Translations under genes and position numbers: made by a program
From: Sepiola atlantica
Taxonomy: Eukaryota > Mollusca > Cephalopoda > Sepiida > Sepiolidae
DNA: 64,000 nucleotides
Reading direction: 5' to 3'
NCBI GenBank assembly: GCA_963556195.1
Contig: OY744529.1
Span: 61,325,080-61,389,079, forward strand
The notes under the pieces: model-generated
Databases searched by the model: none
Told to the model about the DNA's origin: nothing
Seen by the model: only the letters and a program-made list of their open reading frames with translations
Part shown: positions 1 to 11,383 of the stretch, piece by piece
Layout of the letters: every line of letters starts with the position of its first letter
Position numbering within the stretch: the first letter of the stretch is position 1

Positions 1-15
1 ATGTATATTTGCGAA

Positions 16-207
16 CAGAAATTTAGTCTATAAACGGATCATCGACCGTTATTAACAATTTTCGAATCCAAGAAAAGTATCCCTACGCACACAGTAAACA
101 AGCTACAGCGCTGAGGAATAATCTTACTAAATTACAATTTCAAAATGGAATTTATACCCTCAAATAAACTTGAATACGTCGATAGAGGAGATGTTCATAG
201 CCTTTAG
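16..207 (+). pseudogene. Ty3/gypsy RNase H, C-terminal fragment
   Basis: The frame starting at 16 reads TDHRPLL, then a stretch ending LNYNFKMEFIPSNKL. This is the usual gypsy RNase H segment leading into the tether before integrase. Two stops lie inside it, one replacing the tryptophan that normally follows the LQR motif, and it ends in a stop at 205-207. RNase H removes the RNA strand of the RNA-DNA hybrid during reverse transcription. This copy is dead and truncated by the window edge. Confidence 0.7.
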
Positions 208-332
208 AAGACACAGTAATCGCTTAGGAAAAAAAAGAACTATCAGTGTTAATATGTAATAATATCTGTGAATTGTCAGTGACTTAGGAAGATATCAAGA
301 GAGAAGCAGAAAATAATGATCTCATTATCAAT

Positions 333-1240
333 ATGAAAAATCAAAGATGGCTGACTAGAATATATACAAAGAGATCTAAAATGTCACCCTTTTCGACATG
401 CGATCAAGTATTCTTATACGTAGATAGAGCAGCAATGTATTCTCTACTACAAAAGAAAATTCTGAATAAATTTCACATCAGTCATCCAGGTATTTCAAAA
501 ATGAAAAACACTGCTTAGCTATACGTATGGACGAGGGTGGACCAGGGTATCGAAAAATTGTAGAGGAGTGTAGAGGCACCAGCGGTAAAATTTACGTGGA
601 TAAAACTGCCACTACTATCTAATAATGTGTACAGCTACACCAAGTGGCCGGAAATCTTCAAATTAAACACCCGACATCCACAACTATCATAAATGCGCTG
701 AACGAACGTTTAATCGCTTTAGTGTGCCTAAAACAATAGTAAGTTTGCCGGAAGTGAATTAAAACATTTCTACATATTTCTGTCCATTGAATACACTACG
801 ACCTCACCTTACTATCCCAAGTTTCAACGCTGAAGCAAAGGGATTTGTGGACAAGGATTTATTATCAAAAAGACCAATAAGGAAGAATCACGGCTTGGGC
901 ACAGATGAGAGGAGTACTCAGAAAGTTTTATCGATGTGTGGAATCACTCCTAATCAAAACATTTCCAGTCATGTCACCAGCTGAACTGATGTGTACAAGG
1001 AAAATTACTCGATATTTGACTGGCTGTTGCCAAGTCCAACAAAGAAAGACGTGAACAAATAAAACTTTTCGAACCAATTTTCAAACTCGAAGACAAAGTT
1101 TATTTCAAAATCTATACAGGTGGAAAGATTTTCTGGGAAGATGGAGGAATCACTAGAAAACTAGGTAAAGTAACCTTTATGTTGAAAGGTAAAAGATTCG
1201 AACATGAGAGAGACATTTAAACCAATTATGTCCCAGCCAT
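333..1240 (+). pseudogene. Ty3/gypsy integrase, decayed
   Basis: Three islands are recognisable. At 450-510 the LQKKILNKFHISHPGISKMK stretch is the H2C2 zinc-binding entry region, with its HxxHPG signature. At 787-1010 there is a core-domain tail ending in the region that normally precedes PAELMxGRK. At 1078-1230 a C-terminal segment carries KLEDKVYFK, then FW and GKVTFMLKG, as in the GPY/F-like region of gypsy integrases. Frames change between the islands and stops interrupt them. Integrase would insert the cDNA copy, but this one cannot be functional. Confidence 0.7.
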
Positions 1241-1344
1241 ACTGTAAATGGCACACAAGAAATTGATGAAGAAATGCTGATGGAAGTGTTGTATGAAATA
1301 CATATTTGACATACCGGTTCCTCTAATCCCACCGATGCTAGAAG

Positions 1345-1472
1345 TGTCATTACATGTATGACCGGAAGTGCACTCTTACAATACACGAGATGCACGCGAG
1401 AAATCGGAATTTGGTGCAAAACCCAAGTCACGTGATCAGCGTGATTAACTAGTAAACATACAACAGCAACAA
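1345..1472 (+). repeat. Probable 5' LTR remnant of gypsy element 2
   Basis: Positions 1354-1452 match 6382-6480 closely, sharing GACCGGAAGTGCACTC and AACCCAAGTCACGTGATCAG. The second copy lies 3' of the pol remnant, so the pair is best read as the two LTRs. This copy is only about 128 bp, against about 370 bp for the 3' copy, so an internal deletion is likely. It is followed at 1471-1490 by TTGGCGACGCCGACGTGA, which has the place and look of a primer-binding site. The element leader then runs to the gag region at about 2475 and holds no gene I can support. Confidence 0.55.
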
Positions 1473-2474
1473 TTGGCGACGCCGACGTGATCTAAAATAC
1501 GCAATCCTCTTTAAAAGAAAATACGTTTTCCTTCTTCACGGCGAACTACATTTTTTTTTTAAATGCCTCAGTCTATGAAGATTTCTCATTCGCTCAACAA
1601 CGCATATTTATGCTGTACTTATACATTTCGTCAGCCGACGATTAGAAAAAGTAAGACATTTTTCCCTTGTTACGGCAATCTACGAATCGGTTCAGAGGTT
1701 ATTCTTTCAACATTGGACAGTTTAAAGACTTTGAACATACCAGAAGAAACACAAGTTACAATCTCAAAGGTTGACGTCGGAACATTACAGTAAGTGCATT
1801 TTTACATGGGTTTTATTCATTCCTCCCGTGTTATTTTCCTTGCAATTCGTTCAGAATTTTTGTCGGAGAAAGCTAACATTTTAACGTTTTGATTCAGACA
1901 ATAGCATTCCGGGAATAGCAATCAAATCGTTGATTTTGTTATAACATACATTTCCTATTGCTAATAAATCGCGATTGAATTAAAATCTGTGTGATTTTCA
2001 GAATTGTAATGTTAATAACGTATTTTCCTTTCCTTATGCCTTCCCGCCCAATTTTTAAATAATCTCACGTAGTATACATCTTGCCCTTGCGTGGATAATT
2101 CCTAATGGCTAACTTACACCCAAGTCAATCGTTTTTAAAATAGCTATAATTCTAGGTCATCCTGTGTTGTAAAGATTAATGTTTTTCACATATTCTTACC
2201 AAATATATATGCTATTTTCAATTTGGCCATTTTTGACTTCCCACGTGCTATTTTTACGCGCACATTTTCTGTAATGCATTAAATACAGTATTTTTCTAAT
2301 ACTAGTGATTGCCTTGATATTTCCCATTCATGTAAATTTTTGGCCGCTTATTTTCATATATATTTTCCAGAATTCTTACCTAATTTCATTCCTTCGTAAG
2401 AAGAACCTCATATTAGTGTCTTTATAGTCAAGTTCTAATCAAGCGCTTAAATAGGATACACACCAGTCATTTTC

Positions 2475-3300
2475 ATGTTTCATTCTCTTGTGATTGCTTC
2501 TTGGGAACTCAATTACCTCTTTCTCTGTTTTACGATGAGCTCCAATTCACTCCTCGCTTACTCGGGGATGTCCGTGTTTGGTTTGCACAAATCGAGGCAT
2601 ATTTTGCTACCCACGGGTGTCTGCACCGAAACAACTGAATTTGTTAATGCAGTTCTCGCTTCACTTGCTCCTACAGTGAAAGATCGAATTACGGACCCTC
2701 AACCTGGCGCATCTTACGAGAATGTTAGGCGGGAAATACTTCGGTGTACTACGGTTTCTGCCGAGCGTCAATTCCAAACTCTGGTAAATTACGAGTTGCT
2801 GATGGATCGGTTGCCAACACAATTACTGAGACGCATGCGGAAGTTGGCGGAAGAGGCCCCGGCGGACACCGGTTTATTGAGGCAGCTGTTCGTGTCCCGT
2901 TTGCCATCTGCAGTACAGGTTATCCTCGCGACAGTGATAGAGACCGGTACGGTAGAACAACTAGCTTCCTTGGCTGACAAGGTCATAGGGTTTACGGGAA
3001 GGTCCCCTACGGTGGCGAGTGCTAACTCGGTTGCGGACATCTCGGCAGTGTCTACAAAGACAATGCCTGACCCTACTTATGCAGCTATGCAAAAGTCGAT
3101 CGACAATATTTCTAGGGGAGTTGAGGCCTTAAAATTATCTAGGCATATGGCGCCTGGGCATCGATACCGTCATAGCTCCCCTTCACCTGCACAGTATCGT
3201 AGAAATGCTAGCGGTTATTGCATGTTCCACTGACGCTTCGGCGATTCGGACTACCAATGTCCCAGGCCCTGTGAATACACACCCTGGGACCAGGGAAACG
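2475..3300 (+). pseudogene. Gypsy gag (capsid) remnant
   Basis: A 252-codon open stretch (2475-3233) matches the animal gypsy capsid type. It has a helical region with LASLAPTVKDRI, a YENVRREILRCT segment, then LPTQLLRRMRKLAEE and LLRQLFVSRLP. After a frame change at about 3225 the C-terminus continues with an FGDSDYQCPRPC-like zinc-finger motif, typical of the end of this gag type. The N-terminus is shifted in frame near 2540-2610, so the first 30 or so residues of the open frame are not authentic. Gag would form the particle in which cDNA is made. It is the longest intact stretch of this element. Confidence 0.75.
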
Positions 3301-3391
3301 AGAGAAGGGAGAGGTGAACACAACGCTTTGTCATTAGAAGCTACCCATCGGTCGTGCATTCTACGTAAGAGACTACGTTTTCCAGTATAAT

Positions 3392-3660
3392 TTGTTAGTA
3401 GACGCTGGGGCGGCATGTAGCATATGGCCTCTAAGTTTTTTCAAAGAAAAGCCCATCACTTCAACGGTTGTTCTTCAAGTCGTAAACCGTTCTCCTATAC
3501 CTACGTTTGGTCAGGTTGCACGATCCTTGGACTTGCAACTACGCAGAGATTTCTCGTGGATTTTCATCATCGCTGATGTCCCCAATCCCATCTTATGTGC
3601 TGATTTTTTGCGCCACCCCAGTGATGGTTGATATGCGGAGACGCAGACTGATGGATTCTA
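3392..3660 (+). pseudogene. Gypsy aspartic protease remnant
   Basis: LLVDAGAAC at 3392-3418 corresponds to the retropepsin LVDTGA(A/S) signature, with alanine replacing threonine next to the catalytic aspartate. It continues through RSLDLQLRRDFSW and ends with the GADFL-type motif, here CADFLRH. The following frame (3610-3680) carries the VDMRRRRLMDSST segment that normally follows. The protease would mature the Gag-Pol polyprotein. A frame shift separates it from gag and another from RT. Confidence 0.7.
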
Positions 3661-3879
3661 GCACAAACCCGTTGTTATCAGGTAGGAAAGCTAATGAACA
3701 GCTTATTAGCCCTGTATTTTGTATTATTTCTGCTAGCAATCCTTATGATTTATTGTTGAATTCATTTCCTGACCTAACGAATTTGAACTTTTACATAAAC
3801 AAACATGCTGATTCCACTACGCATTTCATTGAAACAACCGCGGCTCTCAGTTTTGCTCGTCCTGGGTGCCTTTCACCGG

Positions 3880-5130
3880 AGAAGTGAAAGGCAGCCAGGC
3901 ATAAATTTAATCACATGCTCGAGCAAGGGATTATTCGACCCTCATCTAGTCCTCTTTACATATGGTTCCGAAGCATTCAGGGGTCTCGCATCCTACAGGA
4001 GATTTCTGTCGGCTGAACTCTACTACAGTTCCCAATCGTTACCCTATCCTCCATATTCAGGATTTAGCTTCATCTTTATACGGCTGTAAGATATTTTCAA
4101 AGTTGAATCTTGTTAAGGCTTACCACCAGATACCGGTTAATCCTGCTGATATTCCTAAGACTGCTGTTGCTACTCCTTTTGGTGCTTTTGAATGACATTT
4201 GGCTTTCGTAATGCAGCTAGAACTTTTCACCGTTTAATGGATGAGGTGACGCGTGACTTAGATTTCCTATATAATTATATAAACGAAATTCTTATAGCTA
4301 GCATCTCACCGAAGCAACATTTAAAACATCTCCGCATTCTTTTTTACCATGTTAGGATAAACCCTGTAAAGTGAACTCATGATGCTACAAGTCTTGTTTT
4401 TTAGGGGGGGAGCATGTAATAAGCTCGGAAGGTATTTCACCCCTTCCTGCAAAAGTCAAAGCTCTGCTCGATTAACATCCTCAAACTTCACTACGTCAAT
4501 TGCGACATTTCCTTGGACTATTGAATTATTACAGACGTTTCATTCCACATTGTGCTGACATATTCACTCCTCTAACCGATCTGCTAGAGAATAGAAAAAA
4601 GAAGGATGAACCCATTTCACTTGATAACTGCCAGCTTAAAGCCTTTCAGGAGGCAAAGAAAAAGCTTGCAGATGCATCATTGCTATCACATCCCATACCT
4701 GATGCTGAATTTGCTATAGTCGTTGATGCATCCAGTTCAGCTGTTGGCGCTGCAGCAACAGCACCAGCAACAGATTCGACCCTTGTCATATTTTTCTCGA
4801 ACATTGACTCTTAAGGAAAGTCATTACAGTACTTTCGGGCGTGAACTCTTGGCGATTTACTTACCTATTAAACATTTTCTCCATACGTTGGAATGTCGAC
4901 CAGTTACGTTCGCACTACTGCTAAGCAGGACAAGTATTGTCCTCGTGAATCAAGACATTTGGACTTTATTTCACAGTCTTCCAGTGACATACGGCATATA
5001 TCTAGTTCTCAGAACACTGCTGCAGACACATTTTCTCGTCTACCCATTAGCGCTATCTCTTCCCCAGAAGATATTGACCTCCGTCAAATGGCTTTGGATC
5101 AGCCAGCTTTAGAGAATCTGTATCTTTGAT
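3880..5130 (+). pseudogene. Gypsy reverse transcriptase and RNase H, dead
   Basis: RT motifs seen include FSKLNLVKAYHQIPV (4095-4140), TAVATPFGAFE (4160-4195), TFGFRNAARTFHRLMDEV (4193-4247) and a YINE at 4276-4287 where YxDD is expected. The loss of both catalytic aspartates shows it cannot polymerise. RNase H follows, with LRHFLGLLNYYRRFIP (4497-4545), a VVDASSSAVGA segment (4720-4755), FSRTLTLKESHYSTF in a shifted frame (4795-4840), and NTAADTFSRLP at about 5017-5050. At least four frame changes and a stop after GAFE interrupt it. Confidence 0.75.
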
Positions 5131-5439
5131 CTCCACAGTTTGTGAATTGTAAATTTGAATACATGCCTATCCCTACGGCGGATGAGCAAATTTTATGCAA
5201 TACTTCTACCAATTCACCTCGCCCATGCGTTCCTTACAATCATCGAAGGGCTGTTTTCTTATCTTTGCACAGATTGGTCCACAACTGCGTCTCTGCCTCG
5301 GTGAAACTCATTTCGTCCCCGGGTCTTCCGGCCTAAAATGAAACGTGAAATCACTGCTGGTCCCGTGCCTGCCTACTTTGTCAGAAATCGAATATAAACA
5401 AACATGTATTAGCCCTCCCCCCTTGACACTTTCAGCACT

Positions 5440-6220
5440 CCGGATGCTAGATTCAAACACATACACATTGATTTGGTTGGACTCTGGCCTGTTAGCCAGG
5501 GCTATTCTTACTTACTGACCTGTATTTCAAGAGCTAGCAAAGATAATCGTTGTTAAACGTACTAGGACTACTAGTTATCACTTAGCTTGTAACGGAATGA
5601 TTGAGCGCTTTCATCGGCAATTAGAAGCCTCATCACGTGCAGCCCCTGACCTACAGCGTTGGATGGAATACATTCTCATCGTTCCCATTGGTTGTCGCTC
5701 TTCTATGAAAGAAAACTAGTGATATTCCCTTGCCGAACTGGCATTACCTGATCATATATTCACTCCTCCAGAATCACCGGTAATGGATTTGAAACTCTAT
5801 GTAAATAGACTTAGATGCTATTTCAGCAGTTTACAACCCATGAACACTCGTCACCAAAGCACGAAGTCAGCTTTACCTAAAGACATTTTATAATGGAAAC
5901 ACGTTTTTTTCCTAGTGACTCGGTTAAACCACCACTAGCACCATCTTATTCCGATCCTTATCGGGTGCTCGATTGTAACATAAAGCATTTTACTCTGGAT
6001 ATTGGAGGAACTAAAGAAACAGTGTCGGTTGACAGACTTAAACGAGCATATACAGACAATGACACCCTGGAACTCTACGTTCCACCCACCATAACATTGC
6101 CTGAATTGTCTGATCTAGTATCTTCGGATACATCCCAGTAGTGCTTACCCACTCCAGTTACCACTAGACGTTCTGTTGGACATGTTCATTGGTCTAAAAG
6201 GCTTTGTAAGAACCTGTATA
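5440..6220 (+). pseudogene. Gypsy integrase, decayed
   Basis: A core fragment reads HIHIDLVG near 5457-5480, around the first catalytic aspartate. Further on, YHLACNGMIERFHRQLEAS at 5580-5630 carries the glutamate-bearing NG(M)xERxHR motif. The C-terminal domain (5893-6141) has PPLAPSYSDPYRVL and VSVDRLKRAY, as in the gypsy C-terminus that binds DNA. The tail at 6150-6205 has the TTRRSVGHVHWSKRL ending typical of these polyproteins. Large pieces of the core between the first and third catalytic residues are missing. Confidence 0.7.
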
Positions 6221-6369
6221 TCTTAACAATTACATTTCTAGAAACAACTAACTACCACTTCTACAATTTTGCACCTGCATGTGTAAAATTCTCTTTTTGT
6301 ATTTTCATATGCTGCTCATATCAATAAAATGTGTCTGTTTTATCAACTAAAATCTTCAACAGGAGGCAT

Positions 6370-6740
6370 TGTACCAGTCACATGAATGACCGGAAGTGCA
6401 CTCCTCAATGCACGAGATTCACGCTAATAATCCTGATTCGGCGCAAAACCCAAGTCACGTGATCAGCGTAATTAACCAGTTCGAGCTTACGTTCCAACAC
6501 TCTATAGCAGGCCTACTCTAGATTTGTCGACGAACTCCAGGAAAAAGTCTACTACATCTTGGCTGTCATATTACACCCCATGTATAAAGAATGTGCTATT
6601 CCTTTGCCCCGGCAAATAAATCTATATATCCCTTTAGTCGATGTGTCTCATTTAATCCGCGAGTACAACTCCTAAACCTCTAACCTCACCAATACAAGAA
6701 GTACTCGTAACCCACTTATAGCACAACTATCACCAACACA
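6370..6740 (+). repeat. 3' LTR of gypsy element 2
   Basis: This segment begins with TGTACC just after a purine-rich tract and repeats the LTR motif seen at 1354-1452. It contains AATAAA at about 6616, which could serve as a polyadenylation signal. The 3' end is placed near ACCAACA at about 6735 by analogy with the CA end expected of LTRs, and it is uncertain. Confidence 0.5.
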
Positions 6741-6909
6741 AAAATTAGTTAAACATAAGAGTACTAGAGAGAAGGAAAAAAATCAAACGGTTAGGTCGCG
6801 ACCCTAACAAGGAAAGTAATTGCACAATATTTCATGGAAAATAGCTTATGAGGAGGGAATTGTAATAGCATATCCTACACCTTTCCTATGTGGACTTACT
6901 AATACAAAG

Positions 6910-6912
<3 letters not shown>

Positions 6913-6982
<70 letters not shown>
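6913..6982. repeat. (TA)n microsatellite
   Basis: About 35 uninterrupted TA units lie between the gypsy element and unannotated DNA. The open frames running through it are artefacts of the repeat. Confidence 0.98.
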
Positions 6983-6986
<4 letters not shown>

Positions 6987-7347
6987 CAGCACTGCATTCA
7001 TTCACCGCTATATTGCTACGGAGATAAGTAATATCATGCCAATCTCTGTTTATCCATTCATTGTACTCGCTATTGTAATAAACCTTTATTTCTCCATTAT
7101 ACTATTGTGTTGATTCTTCTTTCACATCAAGTGAGAATCTTTGCCAGGATATAATATATACAGCGAAAGCAAACACACTGTTCCCCCAATGCAAAACAAG
7201 CAAACATATGCACAATTCAATGTAGCGACTGTAATAATTTCAACCTTCACAAAGCTCAACGCCCTCTTAACAAAAGAGTATATTATTAACATAGTAGATC
7301 TATAAAACTGGAAAATTAATTTTACCCGTAACAACGGTAACCTTCTA

Positions 7348-7348
<1 letters not shown>

Positions 7349-7419
<71 letters not shown>
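7349..7419. repeat. (TA)n microsatellite
   Basis: About 35 TA units. The flanks at 6990-7345 and 7425-7825 show no gene or repeat that I can identify. Confidence 0.98.
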
Positions 7420-7423
<4 letters not shown>

Positions 7424-7827
7424 TACATACATCTATATGTATGTCATTTTGATTTAAAAATCATGTTCCAAATAAAAAGTATACAAAATCGTATTAAAGT
7501 AGTTTACAGCTGTTTCAAGAGGATGTTTGTTTTAAGTCATACAATGAAACATAAAATTATCCAAAAATAAGACCGTGAGTAGCCAAAAAGAACAAATCAA
7601 CAACAATGACTAAAAATGTTCAATTTCTACCAAAAACAAAGCAAACATAACAGGAATAAATTCATTTTCAAATAACTCGGTCAATTATTAAATTAATTAA
7701 TTCCAGTCACAATGTATATTATCTTAACCGAAAAGAAAGTGTTAAGAGGCACCAAGATTCGCCACAGTGTGTTTTGAAAAATTGTCTTTCATACAATTGA
7801 CTTTATGCCAGACTAATATATATATAT

Positions 7828-9030
7828 AACATTACCCAATAAGTCTCTGATCTTACGCGACTAATAAAAAACCAATATGATTTTCATAAATTACTAACCT
7901 TCAAATTACAAGTGTCAAAATTTGAGCCCAATGTGTTTATTAGTTTACAATTACAGTTATTTGTTTCAAATTTTCAAAACTATGTTAAAATCTGAATTTC
8001 GTGTGTTGATAAAACATTAATTTGTGATGGGATAAATACTGTTCAAGCTAATCTATGTCATAATAAGTTTAATTCAGACTCTGCTCCGCTAGAAATAAGA
8101 GTTAGGAGGTGGTATTCTGACTGTAAATGCGGTCGCACAGACATAAATGATGATGAACGCGCAGGTCGACCAAATTCAGCAGTTGTCTCGGAAAACATAA
8201 AAAAAGTCCATGAACTCGTTTTGGCAGATTGTAAATTGAAGTTGCGTGAGATAGCAGAGAATTTAAAGGCGAAGGTGTATTCACCATTTTCGCATAAGGT
8301 TTTCTCCATGTAAAAGCTGTGTTCAAAGTGCATCCCGCGTTTGCTCACAGTCGATGAAAAACAACAACGTGTTTCAGTGCAACAAAATACGTTTTTGCGT
8401 TAATATTTACTGTAATGGAAGAAACGTGGATCCACTACTTCACTATGGAGTCAAATCATTAGTCAGCTGAATCGAAAGCAGCAGGTGAAAGACGACCATA
8501 GCGACCAAAGACGCAAACATCAGTATATATGGTTTGGTCACGTATTTTGTGTTCATCGATTATCTTAAGACGGAACAATCAATAGTGAATATTGTATAGC
8601 ATTATTGGTGCGTTTGAAGGATGAAACTGCAAAAAAACGCCTACAAATGAGCAAAATATTCTCTTTCACCAAGACAATGCACCGTGTCACAAGCCGATCG
8701 CAATGATGGCAAAACTACATGAATTGCACTTCGAATTGCTTCCGCACCCACCCTATTCTCAAAATCTATCTCCCATCGACTACTGGCTGTTTGCAGATCT
8801 GAAAAGAATACCCAAAGGGGAAAAATTTAGCTCTAATGAAGAACTGATATCGAAAACTGAGGCGCATTTTAAAGCCAAAGACAAATCGTTCTACGAAATA
8901 GGCATCTAATTGTTAGAGGAGCGTTGTATCATTCTATCACCGTAGAAGGAGTCTATGTTGATGAATAAAGTAGAATTTTGCTTAAAAGTTGTTGTTTTAT
9001 CAGTTAGGTCAGGGACATATTCAGTGATGT

Positions 9031-9031
<1 letters not shown>
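7828..9031 (+). mobile_element. Mariner DNA transposon with both terminal inverted repeats
   Basis: The left terminus (7830-7855, CATTACCCAATAAGTCTC onward) and the reverse complement of the right terminus (9004-9029) match at about 20 of 26 positions. The span of about 1.2 kb is the usual mariner size and encloses a transposase remnant. TA dinucleotides of a microsatellite abut both ends, which fits insertion at a TA target inside a (TA)n array. Both the gene and the termini have decayed, so the copy is not autonomous. Confidence 0.8.
7985..8985 (+). pseudogene. Mariner transposase, decayed
   Basis: The order matches mariner transposases: SEFRVLIKH at the start (about 7989), GRTDINDDERAGRPN (8130-8175), ENIKKVHELVLADCKLKLRE (8190-8250), LLTVDEKQQRVS (8340-8376), EETWIHYFTME (8419-8451), LFHQDNAPCHK (8661-8693), and HPPYSQNLSPIDYWLFADLK (8742-8801). 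The tail includes AKDKSFYEIGI. The first catalytic aspartate is glutamate (EETW instead of DETW), while the other two carboxylates are present. Several stops and frame changes kill it. An intact enzyme would cut and paste the element at TA sites. Confidence 0.85.
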
Positions 9032-9033
<2 letters not shown>

Positions 9034-9083
<50 letters not shown>

Positions 9084-9115
9084 AATAAATATTACATTAT
9101 ATATACGTACATACG

Positions 9116-9160
<45 letters not shown>

Positions 9161-9184
9161 TTAAATTATTTATACGTACATACG

Positions 9185-9215
<31 letters not shown>

Positions 9216-9247
9216 AATAAATATTAAATTATTTATACGCACATACG

Positions 9248-9307
<60 letters not shown>
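9034..9307. repeat. Composite repeat: (TA)n alternating with a ~37-bp unit
   Basis: Four (TA)n blocks (about 9034-9081, 9117-9157, 9186-9213 and 9249-9307) are separated by three near-identical spacers of the form ACAAATAAATATTA, then ATACGTACATACGC. TA array and spacer together have therefore been copied as a higher-order unit. It starts right at the 3' end of the mariner. Confidence 0.9.
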
Positions 9308-9313
<6 letters not shown>

Positions 9314-10397
9314 ATATAATTAAAGCAAACGTGTTTGAGGTGTCACTATTCTCATGTATGTATGTATTCCATGAGTAAATGGTTTAATATATTTTTTATT
9401 CCGGTTTACTTATTTTCTGCTTTCTGCTGGATAGTTTTCGTCATCAATAAAAGCACGTACACATTTTATATATTATTGTGCTTTATTCTTATTGAGTTTC
9501 CCCATCGATAGTATTTGATCTTCGATGGCCGATAAAGCGAGGGCAAGGCTCCACGATCATCAATCATTTTTCTCCGTCTTCCAGCTCATTTTATTGATGC
9601 TGTCATTTAACTGTTTCCAGTTCTTTCTTGGAATTCCAATAATCAAAACCTTTTCTGTAATACCGTTATAAAATGACTGACAAAACATTTTAGTTCGTTC
9701 TCTTCCCAAAGTCTTGGTTATTTTTCTTGCTTTGTTTTTATCACTTTTAATTTTTACTTTCTCGAACAAGCTGGTCATTGTTCTGATTAATGACTACTGC
9801 ATGAAGTCAGCATCTACGTCGGGTGAAAATTGTATAATTATTATTATTATTATCATCACGTACAAAACTATTCCTACCTCCTCCGGCGGCCTATTTTTGC
9901 TATTATATATAATGTAAATGTTGTATTTGCTGATGAACAGACAATAATACATGAGATAAATATCATCTTATGAAGACAGAACAAATACTAGTTACACTAT
10001 TCATTTAATTTATACATATTTCTTTTTTACTCAAATTCAGCAAGGTTTATTTATTTAAGTAAGGTTTGTATTGTGGCAAGTATAGTGACACCCTTTGCGA
10101 GAGTTGGGGATCTCCATAGTCGAAAGCCCTTTCACCTAACTTGGACTGCTTTCACGGGGAGAGATGTCAAAAATCGACAACTGTGTTTTCGCACCCAGAA
10201 TGTCACTTCGGAAAAAGTTTGCCGTCAATCAGACTTGAACAACTCCAAGTTGACAAGTTGTTATGAAGTCGAATGCTCCTCAGTACATTTTAAAAGTCAA
10301 AGAGCTGACCTAAATGAACCTGTCCCCTGCGACAGTGGAAATTGAGAGCGCCAGTAACATTATCTGTATGTCCCTTTCTTTTTACGAATTTGTGTGT
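9308..10397. other. No recognisable feature
   Basis: I see no gene here. A 72-codon open stretch on the minus strand (9560-9778, with WKQLNDSINKMSWK) resembles nothing I can name. A short (ATT)n run lies at 9836-9860. Confidence 0.5.
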
Positions 10398-10405
10398 GTC
10401 TCTCT

Positions 10406-10447
<42 letters not shown>

Positions 10448-10470
10448 CTATCTCTCTATCTATTTCTCCC
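10398..10470. repeat. (TC)n with TATC interruptions
   Basis: A CT-dinucleotide run grades into TATC units. It is followed by a GC-richer stretch (10480-10560) of unknown origin. Confidence 0.95.
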
Positions 10471-11383
10471 CTTCTCGCTTTGTCTGTGGCGAGGGGTTTG
10501 AATCCAGTTCGGTGTTTGCTTGCGTATGCGACACACGTGTGTCACACGCCGAGTTTTTCGAGATTTTAAAAATTTTAATTCTTCGGCGAAAATAAAATAC
10601 ATGTTTGATATATAAAATAGTTTGTTTCCTCATTACAAGACGTTCACTCCAGCTCAATATTCCAGTCCTGAATTAATTCTTAGGAGAGAATTAATGAAGT
10701 CAGCATAATGACGATTAATGACGCCGCCATAATTCCCGTGAAATACCCAACAGAGTATAATTAACCCTTTCATTAAAGGGATATTCCTATCGTTTAGTCC
10801 GGAGAGCTAGTGGATACGGTGCCAGGACGAAAGGTCACTTCCATAAAAGTCCTCACGGCACGGACACACTAAGTTACACAACCAGCAAACGGTCGGATCA
10901 CATTCACCCCGTTCCCAGTTTACTCCAACGATAGTACTACATTGTATGCCGTGACAAAGATGCGACCCAGAGTTATCACAGACACAAGCTGAAAAAATCC
11001 ACAGGGCACAAAAACCAGATGATCACAGCCACATTTGGTACCAAAAAATCATCAACGGGAGAATCCAGTCATCCAAAGAACAGTCCTTTCGACCCGGAAA
11101 GGCCTAATAAGCACCAACAGAAGAAAACACAGAACTCACCGTAAATCCCACAAGCTAAGGTATGTGACAATTTTCTTCCGCTCCTATTTACTCTGCGAAT
11201 TTCTTGGTAAATAATTTATAAAACTTAATAGTGAATAGAGCTTTTTGTTTAACGTCTGCTACTCAAAACAAACAAAAATAAATAGACAAAATCACTACCA
11301 CAAACCCAACCCTCTTAAATAGAGTTCTGACAGGTGGATTGAAGATCTTAATATTTACTGGTAAACCGTCTGACTAAGGGCCA
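10471..11383. other. No recognisable gene
   Basis: This part is less AT-rich than its surroundings, notably 10790-11150. That contrast suggests an old element, but I find no coding motif, terminal repeat or RNA gene. Confidence 0.4.

Larger units (their letters stand above)
1..1344 (+). mobile_element. Ty3/gypsy retrotransposon remnant 1 (RNase H and integrase part)
   Basis: The left edge of the window cuts into the pol region of a Ty3/gypsy element. What remains, in order, is the C-terminal part of RNase H, the zinc-binding H2C2 region, the integrase core and the integrase C-terminal domain, all on the plus strand. It is riddled with stops and frame changes. Its integrase C-terminus differs clearly from that of the next element, so this is a separate family. 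It stops at about 1344, where the LTR-like repeat of element 2 begins, so element 2 probably inserted into or next to it. Confidence 0.75.
1345..6740 (+). mobile_element. Ty3/gypsy retrotransposon 2, near full length but dead
   Basis: The order is LTR remnant (1345-1472), putative primer site, leader, gag (2475 on), protease (3392 on), RT and RNase H (about 3880-5130), integrase (about 5440-6220), a purine-rich AACAGGAGG tract (6358-6366) and the 3' LTR (about 6370-6740). Every domain is recognisable but shifted in frame or interrupted. Its closest style is the family usually annotated as K02A2.6-like gypsy polyproteins. The 5' boundary, the 3' boundary and any target duplication are not certain. 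Confidence 0.75.

Noticed and set aside
1563..1793. Possible host exon with a splice donor (GTAAGT at about 1790)
   Set aside because: It lies in the leader of the gypsy element, has no recognisable protein motif, and a single donor match is expected by chance.
6820..7113. 97-codon open frame with a hydrophobic C-terminus
   Set aside because: Its centre is (TA)n, and the rest has no motif.
9560..9778. 72-codon minus-strand open frame
   Set aside because: Charged and plausible in composition but without any motif, start context or partner domain.
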